Below, in pieces: positions 32,063 to 43,627 of a stretch of 64,000 bases of DNA. The stretch is taken from assembly GCA_033439765.1 (NCBI GenBank), contig JAULSN010000003.1, positions 4,402,001-4,466,000 on the forward strand. The letters are read 5' to 3'. The notes beneath the pieces were generated by a model. The model searched no databases. It was not told where the DNA came from and saw nothing but the letters and a program-made list of their open reading frames with translations. Source of the DNA: Lasiosphaeria ovina (taxonomy: Eukaryota > Ascomycota > Sordariomycetes > Sordariales > Lasiosphaeriaceae). The number at the start of each line of letters is the position of its first letter. The stretch's first letter is position 1. The position numbers and the translations under genes were made by a program.

Positions 32063-32845
32063 ATGGCGCGGCGGCAGCACTTCTCGATGCTGCTCGTCGG
32101 CGTCATGCTGTTCCTGGGCTTAACATACATCATGTCCGGCACCAGCTCGAGCGACCAGAGTCCCTTTGCCATGTCCGTCACAGGCGCCGATAAGTCCTGG
32201 AGCCATAGCGACGCCCACGGCGGGTCCAAGCACGATTCCGGCGTGCCCAACTCCATCCTCACAGGCGGGTCCATCGCATCGAAGCTGGAGAACGCAACGG
32301 CAAAGTAAGCAAGCCACATACATACACCCACACGTGCGCAGAGAGGATGCTGCAGTCGCGCTTGTCTGGCCTGTGCTACCCAACCCGTTGCTAACCGCTG
32401 ATTTTCTTCGTCCTGCAGAGCCGAGCTCGGCCGCGCCTCTTGGAAGCTCTTCCACACCATGATGGCGCGCTTCCCCGAGAAGCCGTCCGACGACGACAGC
32501 CTAGCGCTGAAAACGTACATCCAGCTCTTCGCCCGCCTCTATCCCTGCGGTGACTGCGCTTCGCACTTCCAGAAGCTCCTCAAGAAGTTCCCGCCCCAGA
32601 CGGGCAGCCGCAACAACGCGGTCGGGTGGGCCTGCATGGTGCACAACAAAGTCAACAAGCGGCTGAAGAAGCCCGAGTTCGACTGCAACAATATCGGCGA
32701 TTTCTACGACTGCGGGTGCGGTGACGAGGACAAGGAGGGAAAGGGGACGGCTGGTGGCAAGGCAGAGGACGAGGCAGGGCACAAGTCGCACAAGAGGGCA
32801 CATATCAGTCTGGTGAGAGAGGAGGGGCTAACTCGGGGAGGGTGA
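32063..32845 (+). CDS. Erv2-type FAD-linked sulfhydryl oxidase
   Basis: Exons are 32063-32304 and 32419-32845. The 114-bp intron is GTAAGC...CTGCAG. The protein is 222 aa. Residues 9-25 are a signal anchor (MLLVGVMLFLGLTYIM). The Erv/ALR domain starts at about residue 82: LGRASWKLFHTMMARFP, then LFARLYPCGDCASHF with the redox CxxC next to the flavin, and WACMVHNKVNKRL. A second pair, CNNIGDFYDCGCG, includes a C-G-C at the position of the shuttle disulfide of yeast Erv2. This supports Erv2 rather than mitochondrial Erv1. The enzyme passes electrons from thiols to oxygen to form disulfides in the ER lumen. The C-terminal 35 residues are charged and variable. Confidence 0.9.
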
Positions 32846-33826
32846 TTGTGTGTGTCCCGGGGACAAAGTTTCGGCAGGGAGTCTAGGAGTTTTTGGTTTA
32901 GACCTACAAGAAGGCTTGCAGGTAGCTGTGGCTTTTGGGTGGGTTTGTCTCGTGGTATCCATGGGCCGCACATGACAGCTCGGCATCTCGGCTCTCTCCC
33001 TTGGAGTTTGAAGCCGGCTCTGTACATATTTAGCAGTGTACATATAGTTCTTCAAGATTAATATAGAAATACAGTTCAATCCCAGCTGTAGAGTCGGGAC
33101 GCATGCCCGGGGCTGGTGATATGACCCGGCACCCGCCGTCGGAGCGACCGAAGCCGTTGATTTCGCAATTAAGAGTACAGACAACGGCTGGCTGCAATGC
33201 TCTTGTGAAGTGGCATGGCTTCTGACTCAGTGACAAGGCACAAATACCTTTACTTAATGAAGTAAGAAGATGTCAGAATGAGTGTGTTCATGCAACCCCT
33301 GAAACTCGTGGGCTCCATGTATTGTCCTGTACCATGAAATTGCCTCCGATGAGTGTGATGTTTTCGTACATCACCCAACCCTTAGCCATTCAACGTGATT
33401 CATTTGTGGGAACTAATTATCCAAGAAACCAACACGATGAAGACATCATGTTCAAGACAAGCTGCCCCCGATCTTGGCCGGATTCACTTACTGAGTATGG
33501 ATATCGCTGTAATAAATTAGTATATAGGTTCTATATGGATATGCATGGTTAAAGAGCGGGAGGTCTACTAGCGTGATTGAATATTGAATGACGGGGGTTT
33601 CCAGGGAACAGTGCTCGACGTCACGTGACCCCACCCAGCCAACGCAGGCCGCACGCGTGTGCCTGGAGCTGCCTTGAGCTTTGGAGCTCCAAGCTCACCA
33701 CTTGCAAACCTCCAACAACGTGCCGCTCGCTCACCCGTTCTTTCTACTCTCCACGATCTGCATCTCGTGTCGCCGACCTCTTTTACAACCTACCCCGACC
33801 GGAAGCGATCCATCCCACCTGCGACA
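32846..33826. other. Intergenic, proteasome-gene promoter on the right
   Basis: No gene was seen. The part just upstream of the proteasome gene contains an ACGTCACGTGAC element (CACGTG at 33622-33627), about 200 bp before the ATG. The middle (33200-33560) is AT-rich. Confidence 0.5.
33622..33627. promoter_or_regulatory. CACGTG element upstream of proteasome beta-1
   Basis: A palindromic E-box within CGACGTCACGTGACC, 200 bp upstream of the start codon. It is a candidate bHLH or bZIP site, by motif only. Confidence 0.35.
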
Positions 33827-34869
33827 ATGGAGTTTGGCAATTCGGGCTGCCTGAGCGAGGGTGAGTGCACCTCTGGCGCGCGCCCCAAAGCCGCTGTCAG
33901 CCCCGATCGCCAAGCCATTATATGCTGATTCAAACCTGTCGTAGATGGTATCCATGTGGATATGGACCGGTTGAAGAAGGGCGAGGTGAAGTAAGTGCTA
34001 TTCTGGCCATCTTCGTTTGCGTGGAATTATTGCTAACTGTGCCTCCTCCGCCTTAGCCTGGGTACATCGATGTGAGCCCGACCATATAACCCCCCTAGCG
34101 CGCCGCGGGGATAGTTCCTAACATTGGCGATAGTATGGCGGTGACATTTAAGGACGGTGTTATACTGGGTTAGTCGTTCCGCTGCGACACCACTCCGTGC
34201 CCGGGTCGCAAACTTGCAGCTAACCATTGATCTGTCTATCAGGAGCCGATTCTCGCACAACGACAGGCGCATACATTGCGAACCGAGTCACCGACAAACT
34301 CACGCGCGTAAATGATACCATCTGGTGCTGCCGATCAGGGTCCGCCGCCGACACACAAGCCGTTGCCGACATCGTGCAATACCAGCTTGGCCTGTTCGCC
34401 ATGATGAACGGCAAGCCCCAAACAACACAGACGGCGGTGTCCATTTTCCAGGACATATGCTATGCGAACAAGGACAGGCTGTCGTATGTATAATCCCACT
34501 TAACTGTTATGCGCAAGGCAATGAGCGCAGGCTGACTTACTTTGGTTTAGGGCTGGTCTAATTGTCGCGGGCTGGGACGAGCGGCACGGCGGCCAGGTCT
34601 ACAGCATCCCCCTCGGCGGCTCACTACACAAGCAGTCGTATGCGATTGGCGGTTCGGGCTCGACCTACATCTACGGCTTTTGCGACGCGAACTGGAAAGA
34701 GGGTATGGAGGAGGAGGACGCGGTCAACTTCGTGAAAGAGGCCTTGAAGGAGGCGATCAAGTGGGATGGAAGCTCTGGCGGCGTGATCCGCATGGTCGTC
34801 CTGACAGAGAAAGGCGCAGACAGACACCTGTATCTGCCCGATACAGAGTACCAGGTCCGGCACGAGTGA
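33827..34869 (+). CDS. pre3: 20S proteasome subunit beta-1 (Pre3/PSMB6 type)
   Basis: Six exons: 33827-33860, 33945-33990, 34057-34071, 34134-34168, 34243-34483 and 34551-34869. Introns are 62-84 bp. Exon 3 is 15 bp. The protein is 229 aa. A 29-residue propeptide ends in Gly before the catalytic Thr (Thr30, [19 protein letters not shown]). Asp17 and Lys33 of the mature numbering are present in GADSR and RVTDKLTRV. The [16 protein letters not shown] helix and the [12 protein letters not shown] strand are typical of beta-1, the caspase-like active subunit. Residue 2 of the mature chain is Ser instead of the more common Thr. The subunit works in the core particle that degrades ubiquitinated proteins. 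Confidence 0.94.
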
Positions 34870-37800
34870 ACCTAGTTCGGCGGTTATGGGCTGATAGCGG
34901 ATGGGCGAGAGAGCTGAGCCAAGGGTCTCAATGGGGAGACTAGGCGCTGTACAGTACTACTAAATCTCGGTCACGAATAGACAGAGGTGGCTGATGAAGT
35001 TTCTCCTTGTCACCATATACAGCAGCCCAGCGATGACTTGGGATTTGATTTACCCCAACACAGCGTGCCAGCTGGCGGAGGCAATGATGGAAAATCTAAC
35101 AAACAAGGCGGTGAAGAAATAGCGATGCCCGTAGCGACCAGTCTGCCTATGGACATCTGCCTGGCGAATCGGAAGCCACCGCAAAGGGAGACCGAACTAT
35201 TCGATTCAGGTCTCACTGGATAGTATTTTTTTGGCCGGGCTACCTCTACTATGGGAACCCAGGTGTGGTCGTTTCCCAAACCCCACGAGTGACCAAGCGA
35301 GGAGGACCCATACGCACAGCCAATCTGAAGGCGCGAAGCTATCACGGGGCCTAGTGACCCAGGGGGTCGGTTCTTCACCGACCTTTCTCATGCAACTTGG
35401 ACGGCGTGTACCAACTCTCTGGGAAACCCCCGAGTCCCCCCCACGCCCGCACGGTACTTCTTGGCTGTCATGCATCTTGTGGCTGAAGTCTGGGGATGCA
35501 TCCTCAGTAGTTTATATGTAATATTCATGTTATTCGGCGGGATGAGGAGCAGCCGAGGGCCCCGACCTCCCTAGGATCTAGTGGAAGTATTCCAGCGTTC
35601 TAGGTGCTTGTGTAGTTAATCGGGAGTGAATGAGCTATGCGGTTGGGCGCCATGACCGCCATACGCTTGCAGATTACCGAGAGACTATTATGGGTCGGCC
35701 TCTTTCGCTCTCGCGGGCTGGCTGCTCTCTTTAAGCAGCTGCCTAGGTAGGTAGAGCTGCCTGTCGTACAGATCTACTGCAGAAGCAAGCAAGCAGCAAG
35801 AGAGAAAGCAAACACTGCGGGGCGGCAGACAGCGGCCAGGCCCGGGCGACCGGGCCGAACTCGCTTGGCCGAATTTGTCGAAATGGTGGCATCAAGACGG
35901 GATCGACAAAGGGGGTTCCATCTGGTCGTGCATCCGAGGCGGCCGAGGACACGAACATGCAGAGCGAGGAAGCAAGCAACTTGGCATAAACCAGCCAGCC
36001 TCCTAAATCGAAACCAAGGTCATTTTGTTGGAGGGCGTGGAAGTGCTGCGTAGTCCGCGCCGTGCGCTCTCAAGAACCCGGCGGCGGGCTGGCGGTAAGT
36101 AAGTAAAGCATCAACAGTTCGCGGTGACACTAAGAAGTGTACTATGTAGCCTTAGGAGCCAGGCCAACATTAAGGTGCGGAAAATCCGCTGATAATAACC
36201 TAACGCGCGCTCGGTCGCCTGGATAGAGATGGTCTCTTTTCTTCGCACCGCAGACAAAATACCGACTAGTTTATTTATTCATCTGTCAACCCAGCTGCTA
36301 TCCTCAAGTGGGAAAGAGCTAGGCCAGGGACCGTCCCCTGCGTCATCCTCCCGCATCCACGCTCCACCAGTAGTCCCCACTAGGGTATCCACATTTCGCG
36401 ATTTCAGCGCTGGGTCTTTGAACAGTGGAGAGTTCCATATCGCAGATCGGCGGCACTGCAACAACTTTCTCTTATCAGTGACGCTTGCCAACCATCGCTG
36501 CCTGCCCGCCCCGGCGTTGATACCGCCTCTTGCCCGCGCATTTCAAAGTGCTCTAAGAAGAGAATAACGAGGAAACCTAGGACTGTCGCCCTCACCAACG
36601 CCAACCGGCTGTTTCGTAATCCTCCGCGCCACAGTGCCACTGTTACCTAACTCGACGCCATCCGTGCCACCCTCCGTGATCCCTACCAGGCTTTACTATA
36701 GCAGTAAAAAGGGCTGCGGGTGTGCCTCCCTATTATATCCTCCGGACCTACACGTGGTGACCCAAGCCATCGTCATTTCTGGATCGTCCGACTGCATGTA
36801 TCACAATATCGAGACTCGCTAGCGCGCTGCCGCCGCTGGTTGCTTGGCTAATAATTGCGATTCTCCCGCTCTGTCAAACTATAACCTTTCGCCACGAGGG
36901 AGATCTGACATTGTTCCCTCCGCCCCGACTGAAAGCGGCTTGGACCTAGCTTTCCGTTGCCGAGAACCTTTCAAGTCCATCGCCGATTTACTGCTGAATA
37001 CCCACATAGCTCTCGGCCCAGCCTGTCAACTAGCAGTCGAGCTGCCCTGCCGTGTCTTGGCATTGCTTCATCAGCTCCGCAATGCGATAATCTTCTAGAC
37101 TCGAATTCTGGACCTTGCTTCTCTCTTGTGCCCACCGAGTCTCGCTCGCCGTCCAGGTTGCCACGCGTTGAATTACACACGCAGCGGTGAGGTTTACCCG
37201 TCAAACCTTCGTGTCTCGTCGGCCCTACGAGAACTGTATATTATTAGTTTCGTCGTCTCGTCATTGCACCCGCCTTGCACGCCATTCGGTCAACACCTGC
37301 CAATCTACACCGCTTCACCGCTGCCATCAATATCATCCCACTCGCCCCCGTCTAGAATCCAACCCGACGAGTTCGCCCCCTCACAACCTGTTCGCACCGC
37401 CTAGAAAATAGGCCAAGGCATCCTTTTACGACGACGAAGACGCCTGCCGGCGGACCAAGCGAGCCTTGCAGAAGAGCACTTGCTACTCGGCATACGAGTG
37501 AGTGACCAAATATTGGCTTCTTTCCTCGTTCGTTGGCTTCCATCCCGACATGTTTGCAGCTTGTGCTCCCTCTCAACATCTTACTAGCATATGTATGTCT
37601 TTGTATTTGTATGCATGCCGGTGGTGTGAAAGTCTAAAAGTGACGTCGTTGGGCTGCCTTGTACGTGTCGGGTCGTCAGATGACGGCGAGTGCGACGAAG
37701 CCAAACAGCGCTTGCGTTGCGAGTTGCTAGAGACTCATCTGACTCCAGAGTCATCCTTCTCGCACTGAGCCAAACGATCTCAGTCAATGGCGGCCAGACC

Positions 37801-38441
37801 CCGGTGCCCAAAATAGCTGGCTTGCTCCTGCGCTTATATCGTTCAAGAGCGGGCGGGGGCACATCTTGAGCGGGCGAGGAACCGCTCGACGCGTTTACAG
37901 CAGAGAGCCTTTCCTCCCTAGCCACTGCGCAGCGGCCAACCGCAGCGCATGCCTGGGCTGTGATCGTGCGGGCCGCATACGGCCCAACCATTTTGGACGC
38001 TACGGGGGTTTGCCTGGCTTCCAGGTTGAACACCATCTTGCACTGTCGCACAGGCAAGCAAGCATCTAGGTTACTGCACCTTTCCGTCTGCGGTCAAAAA
38101 GGAGTCTGCCGTTTGCGATCCCCGCTTTCGTCCGCCGCCCGCTCTTGTTTATTTTTGTTTTATCGCTTTTTTTCTTTCCTTTTTTCATCTTTGTTTGCTA
38201 TCTCGTGGTCGGAGGCCTCGTCCCCGTGTGTGTGCCCCCCCGTGCATTTGTTGCCGGCCCGGCTCTTTATCGCAGTGTCCTGTGTTGCTCCAAATCCTGC
38301 CGACAGGCAACTGGGGTAGAAAACCCGTGCTAATACTCCGCTATCTGCTCGACACAGCCACTTTCGATCCGATAGCCTTTGAGGGGCCGTCTTCCGTTCC
38401 CGATAGCATCGTGCTCCTAGAACCACGACAACAATGCCATC
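34870..38441. other. 3.6-kb gene-poor stretch and long cyclin leader
   Basis: No convincing coding region was seen on either strand. The part from about 37100 to 38441 is C/T-rich and may be a long, possibly spliced, 5' leader of the cyclin gene. A GTGAGT donor-like site is at 37499, and T-rich pyrimidine tracts lie at 38145-38192. The segment 35220-35460 is GC-rich with frames open on several strands but no recognisable domain. Confidence 0.45.
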
Positions 38442-40224
38442 ATGGCCACTGTGATCGGCGACGTCTTCACCGACTCCTCGCGATTACACACTATGATTGG
38501 GGGGCCTAGCGTGCAGCATCAGCATTCTCGCGATACCCATTTCCAGAGCCGATCCACGAGTCGATCTCGCGACAGAGAGGTACATCCCCACCCCTCGCGG
38601 CCCGCGACTAGTCCTCGAAGGCAAGGCTCCGGCACTACGGCCAGCATCCACTACCCCTCGCACAGCCGGCGGGACTGGGACGACACTGCGCCGGGGGCAA
38701 CAACAGGGGCAGGTGCGAAGGAAACACCGACGACGCAGCATCATTTGGGAGGCGGCGGTGCGTCGCGCTTCCCCTCTCCGCCCTCGTCATCCTCGCCGTC
38801 AGAAACAGCATCCGCGGATGCCCACCCCCCGCACGGCACACCAGGATGCGCGCCTGCGGTGATTCACGACGCCATGTCGGGGTCGTTGTTGGTTACATCG
38901 AGCGTCTCGAGCGCCTCGTCTGCGAGCACCGCAACGACCGTGATAGCCGCCCACACGAAGCCCATACCATCTCCTGATTCCGACACCAGCCCGACCTGGA
39001 ACTCGGCCGCCGACGCACAGCCTGCTCTCGTTGTGCCGGCGTCGTTGCCTCTTGACAACGACTCGAGCTCTCCCATCCAAACCCAGACTACGATCCGAGT
39101 CCGCGACCTCGCCCACATTCAGAGTCTCGCTCGAGAAGACCTGCTCACGGCCGCCGGTCCCGGGATCCTCAACGACCCGCCACTACAGCAAATGAAATAT
39201 GAGATCAGTGCAATGCCTATTGGCGATATCATTGAGATGGTGGCCGCACTACTCACTAAGATTACCACGACCAACGACCTGCAGCACGACGCTCTTAATA
39301 GGAACGCCGCCCATGTCAGGCAGGCCCAGGCCCAGGCGAGAAACGAAGACGGGAGCGGAGACGGCATGAGCCCGCAGAGCAGTAGTGTTCTGGCTTTCCA
39401 CGGAAAGAATGTGCCTGCTATTACGATTCTGAGCTACCTCAGTCGGATCCATAAGTACTGTCCGACTACGTACGAAGTATTTCTAAGCCTTCTCGTGTAT
39501 TTTGACCGGATGACGGAGCGGGTTAATGACATGGTGATGAAGAGCGAAGAGGCTCGGCGGTTGCAGCTTGAGGCTGCCCAGAGCCAGCCCCCGCAGGCGC
39601 AATATGGACAGTCGAGGAACAGTGGCGCTAGGATCTCGGCTTCCCGGACTGTAGATACGGACACAGTTATGCATGACGACGACAGCCAGGAGAGCGATGA
39701 GACAGATTCTGACTTGGCCGACGACGATGACGATGACGGGGTCGACGAGTCGCCCGTGAGCCAACGATCCGGGAGAACGGGGAGTGGCGGCGCCGGAACG
39801 ATCGAGGGAGCCCCAGTCCTCAACGCAAACATCAATGCGGCCTCTGGCCAGGGAACTTATTTTGTTGTCGACAGCTTCAATATCCACCGACTTATTATCG
39901 CCGGCGTTACCTGTGCCAGCAAGTTCTTCTCCGACGTGTTTTACACAAACTCACGTTACGCAAAGGTTCGTCGGCCCTTTTTGTCCACCCTCCGTTTCTT
40001 TTCCCGTGTAACCATCATGTTCGTCGCTAACACGCTTTCCTGTCCAGGTCGGCGGTCTACCTCTTGCAGAACTCAACCACCTAGAGCTCCAGTTCCTCAT
40101 CCTGAACGACTTCCGCCTGGCCGTGCCTGTCGAGGATCTCGAGGCGTACGCTACAATGCTTGTTGAGTTCTATGCACGCGAAGTTGTGTCGCAGAGGTCT
40201 AGGCCGGTCACGGGCATGGATTGA
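38442..40224 (+). CDS. Pho80/PREG-like cyclin
   Basis: Exons are 38442-39965 and 40048-40224. The 82-bp intron (GTTCGT...GTCCAG) gives 566 aa. The first 220 residues are Ser/Pro/Thr-rich and disordered. The cyclin fold starts near residue 245 (MPIGDIIEMVAALLTKI). Then come FHGKNVPAITILSYLSRIHKYCPTTYEVFLSLLVYFDRM (about 315-360) and, after an acidic insert, FVVDSFNIHRLIIAGVTCASKFFSDVFYTNSRYAKVGGL and LNHLELQFLILNDFRLAVP. This order is that of Pho80-type cyclins, which partner the Pho85 kinase. In Neurospora the homologous PREG represses the phosphate-starvation regulator NUC-1. The acidic DSDLADDDDDDGVDES insert inside the fold is long. Other Pcl-type cyclins remain possible. Confidence 0.82.
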
Positions 40225-41144
40225 GCGTGCGGAGCAGGGCGCGGGGTAGGAACGGGGCAAATAGGGATTTAGACAAGGCATATATTTACAGGGTTCTTGG
40301 GAGCGTGTACTCGTGCTCGTCATGACCGCAGGGAACCGTCTGCGTTTGTTGGCTGCTTCCTTGTCGAAAATAAGCCCGTATTTTACATGCGTCATTTGGG
40401 GTTTGGGCTGTGCCATAGCGGATGCTCGGAGATGAGCGAAATGGGGTGGGGGCTCTTACACATGGCGTACGTAGCCGTGTCGGGGTTTCTTTCTGTGTCC
40501 TTTGCACGGCGGGGGGTGTGGGGGGGGGGCCAACAGCGGGACGAATAGATGATAGGGATGGATAAATCTTGGGTGTTTTCTTTTTTTTTTGGACTCTTTC
40601 TTGTTTCTCTTCTTAATCTCATCTTCTTCAGCTTCTTTATGATACCCGGATAGATTCAGCCGAGTCGGGGGCTCCTCTCGCAAATCCGAGTCATACTCAA
40701 CATCGCACACTCTCTCCCAACGGTTTCGGGGCCTGCCTGCCGACGCCATCATGCTCTCTGCCCGATCTCAGCTGCCGTCCGTGGCAATGGCTATGGGAAT
40801 GGGGAATCCCCAACCAACCCTCGGCGGCGGCTAGCTGGCTGTCAAGGGAACGCAGGCGGGCAGGCTGTGATGGATGGATGTGATGGAGAACATGACGCGA
40901 GAGGGCGTTACACTCTTGAACTTTGTTTGGAAAAAAGAAAGAACAAAAACTTGCTTCCTCGGCTCGCTCCGTCCGTGATTGGATCGCCGCCCTGGGCCGC
41001 ATCTGCGTTTTTGGAGTTTGCAGTTTGCAGTTTGCAGTTTGCAGTTGGGGCGGTTTTTATTTATGTCTTGTTTTCCTTTCAGGCTGCCGAGTCTATGGTA
41101 ACTTGCAGAGAAGCGGATATATTCTGTGGCTGTGCTATGTAGTA
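40225..41144. other. Convergent intergenic spacer
   Basis: It lies between the cyclin (+) and CorA-like (-) 3' ends. It contains homopolymer tracts (G9 near 40523, T10 near 40582) and a GTTTGCA heptamer repeat at 41016-41043. No gene was seen. Confidence 0.5.
41016..41043. repeat. GTTTGCA heptanucleotide repeat, four units
   Basis: Four perfect head-to-tail copies, followed by a partial one. Confidence 0.85.
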
Positions 41145-42734
41145 TCATACAGAAGAAGCATCGTTTGTCCTCTTACCCTTCCCCTTCATTGCCCAGAACA
41201 TGGTGGCGATGACGAAGATGCAGGTAAACAGCCCCTTTATCGCCTTATGGATCCGGACCGGGTTCTTCACAATGGTCCAGGCCGGAAGTCCCGCGGCGAT
41301 GGCGGCGATGCCGTATTTCAGCACGTCCAGGCCCATGCTGAGCGTCGAGAACATGCCGGCGAGAAACGAGGCTGCCGTGACAGCCAGCAGGAGGTGCAGC
41401 CACGGCCTGGACAGCCCCCAAACAAAGGCAGAGAGAATCTTGGACCGCTTGGGCTGCCGCTGCTTCGCTTTTTGCAACACCTTCTACGACGAGTAGACGG
41501 CTAGCACCAAGACTCCCATAACCACGCACAACTCGGCCCAGTCATACCACAGCGCCCCGACGTCGGCGGCCGGCGTCGTCATGGCCAGCAGCGACGACGA
41601 CAGGCTGAGGGGCAGGAACACGGCGGCGATCATGGTCAGCCGCCGGCCGCTGTTGGCCTGCTTCTCGTTGATGTTGGCCACGAAGAAGGCCATCTCGCGG
41701 TTCGAGCGCTGCACCAGGTCGTCGGCCTGGCTGCGCATCTCGGCGGCTAAGCTCGCGCTGGCCACGCTGAAGCGGTGCCAGTGGCTGATGCGCAGCTGCG
41801 ACTCGTTGCTGCGCTGCTGCGACACCGACAGGTCCTTGAGCGCGGCCTCGACCGACGACAGCAGGAACACCAGGCACGCGTCCAGGTTGCGCACCGCCAG
41901 CGACCACTGCGTCGTCGTCTCCAGGCCCTCTTCAAACGGCCGCAGCGGCCCCGCCGTCGTGATGAACTAGTACTCGTCCACCACGCGCCGCGCGATGCGC
42001 TGCAGGAAGCTGTCCCACGCGTCAGAGACAGATCGCAGCAGGTCTAGGAACACGAGCTGGCACGTCAGCTGCGCGCCGCCGCCGCCGTCTTTCTCGAGCC
42101 CGCCCAGCCCGAGCGCTTGCTGGTCCGTCATTTCCCGGAGCACGAGCCGGACGACCACGCCCGGCGGTAGCATGCGGCTGCTGTCGGCTTCAGTGTCTAA
42201 GTCGACGGCGTCGTCCCCCCACAGCCGCGGGTGCTGCGTCAGACGGCCGTCCTTGTCCACGTCGACCAGCGTGACGCTCGGCCGGATTCGAATATTCTGC
42301 TCGGCTGACCAGCCGCTAGACTGCGACCAGCTCCTCGCGCTGTTGCTGCTTTCGACACTAGGTCCTGGTCTCCTGCTGGCGCCCGTGCCCGTGCCAGTGC
42401 GAGTGCCGCTGGTTCTACTGGCAGTAGACCTGGCAGCGCCTCCCTCGGCGTCGGCAGAGACTGCTCGGGTAGAGACAGACAGGCCGAGCAGTTTCTGCCT
42501 CATGCATGGCCGCTCCAGGGGTCGGACGCGGAAGCGGGCCAGCGGCAGCATTGTCGGGGCCCACAGACTCTCCCGGCTTTTTCTCGGCAGGCTCTGCCTG
42601 CTCTGTCTCGATATCTCCACGCACTCGTCGATCTTGTCTCCGAGACTGGCTAGCCATAGCTGCGGGGCGGGGGGGCCTTTGCAATAGTTTGATGAGCTGG
42701 GCCAGCTGGAGACGGCGTCCATGGCGTTGGCCAT
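41145..42734 (-). pseudogene. CorA-like membrane protein gene with two in-frame TAG codons
   Basis: One reading frame runs from ATG 42734 to TGA 41145 but is cut by TAG at 41967-41969 and TAG at 41484-41486. All three pieces share the frame and read as continuous protein of about 530 codons. The N-terminal part is variable and Ser/Arg-rich. The middle is helical (RNLDACLVFLLSSVEAALKDL, REMAFFVANINEKQAN). Then comes the membrane segment LTMIAAVFLPLSLSSSLLAM, which resembles the first membrane helix of CorA-like fungal proteins. After the second TAG two more hydrophobic segments follow (WLHLLLAVTAASFLAGM and LFTCIFVIATMFWAM). No splice signals remove either TAG in frame. At both sites TAG could derive from TGG by a CpA-to-TpA change on the other strand. 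It is read as a recently inactivated gene; readthrough is the alternative. Confidence 0.65.
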
Positions 42735-43627
42735 GTCTTTGGCCTAGCTTAGCCCAAACCAACAATATCAAAAATAGTGGTAAAGGGGTGATCTGCAAGT
42801 TAGTTGTTAGCATCCGGATTTGGAATATCGTGTTTGGGTATTCATTTTCAAGGTGGCTGGGATGAGATAGCTAGCTCGGGTACCCCATCCGCGACGCCCA
42901 ATGAGAGGCATCAGGTCCGCGTATGAGTTCCACGAATGAATGAATCCTGGATCTGATTAGACCTAATCGGAACTAGGACCTAGGTAGCTAGCCACCATAA
43001 ACATTCAGTCTAGAAATTCAACCAAAGGCCGAGGAAATTGTGCATGGAAGTTTATCTTCTGTCCATGTCTTTTGGAGATCAACAGGGACAAGAATCCTTG
43101 TGAGGCTAATATTACATTATGTTGAGTTGGTGGAGGGATTCAGGGAAGACACTATTGAGTTGACTGATAACTCAACCAGCATGAGCTGTGAGAACATCAT
43201 GAGAATGGTGGAACGCCGGCACTGGATAATACCCAGCTATTGTCTCTATACCATCACTCCACTCGCTCGCTCACGTAGAGATGTGGGCCGCCTGTCGGCG
43301 TTTCATATCAGGGCCGTGTCCAAGTCTTGGATTTAACCCGGGAACCCACAAGCTCTCGGGCCAAGTCTCTTGGCCGGCGCGCTGCCCTGATTACAAACGT
43401 TGCTGTGTCTTTTTGCCTCATGTCATGTCTTGACCAACATTGGCATTAATTAACAAGGCTCTTATCCACGCGGCAGAGGCGGGATATCCGAAACAGTCAA
43501 CCGTGTCCATAATTGCGGTCGACCCGCGGAGATACCGGCGGGCTGTGTCTCTCACCCTGTATGTATATGCTTTTCTCGCTTGTCAAAGAGAGCGAGGATT
43601 CAAATGCAACCGAATAAATAGAAAAAA
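42735..43627. other. Divergent intergenic
   Basis: It separates the CorA-like pseudogene (-) and the SET-domain gene (+). AT-rich in the middle. No gene was recognised. Confidence 0.5.

Noticed and set aside
35206..35475. Possible transposon-gag-like frame in GC-rich block
   Set aside because: No zinc knuckle, terminal repeats or related frame nearby.
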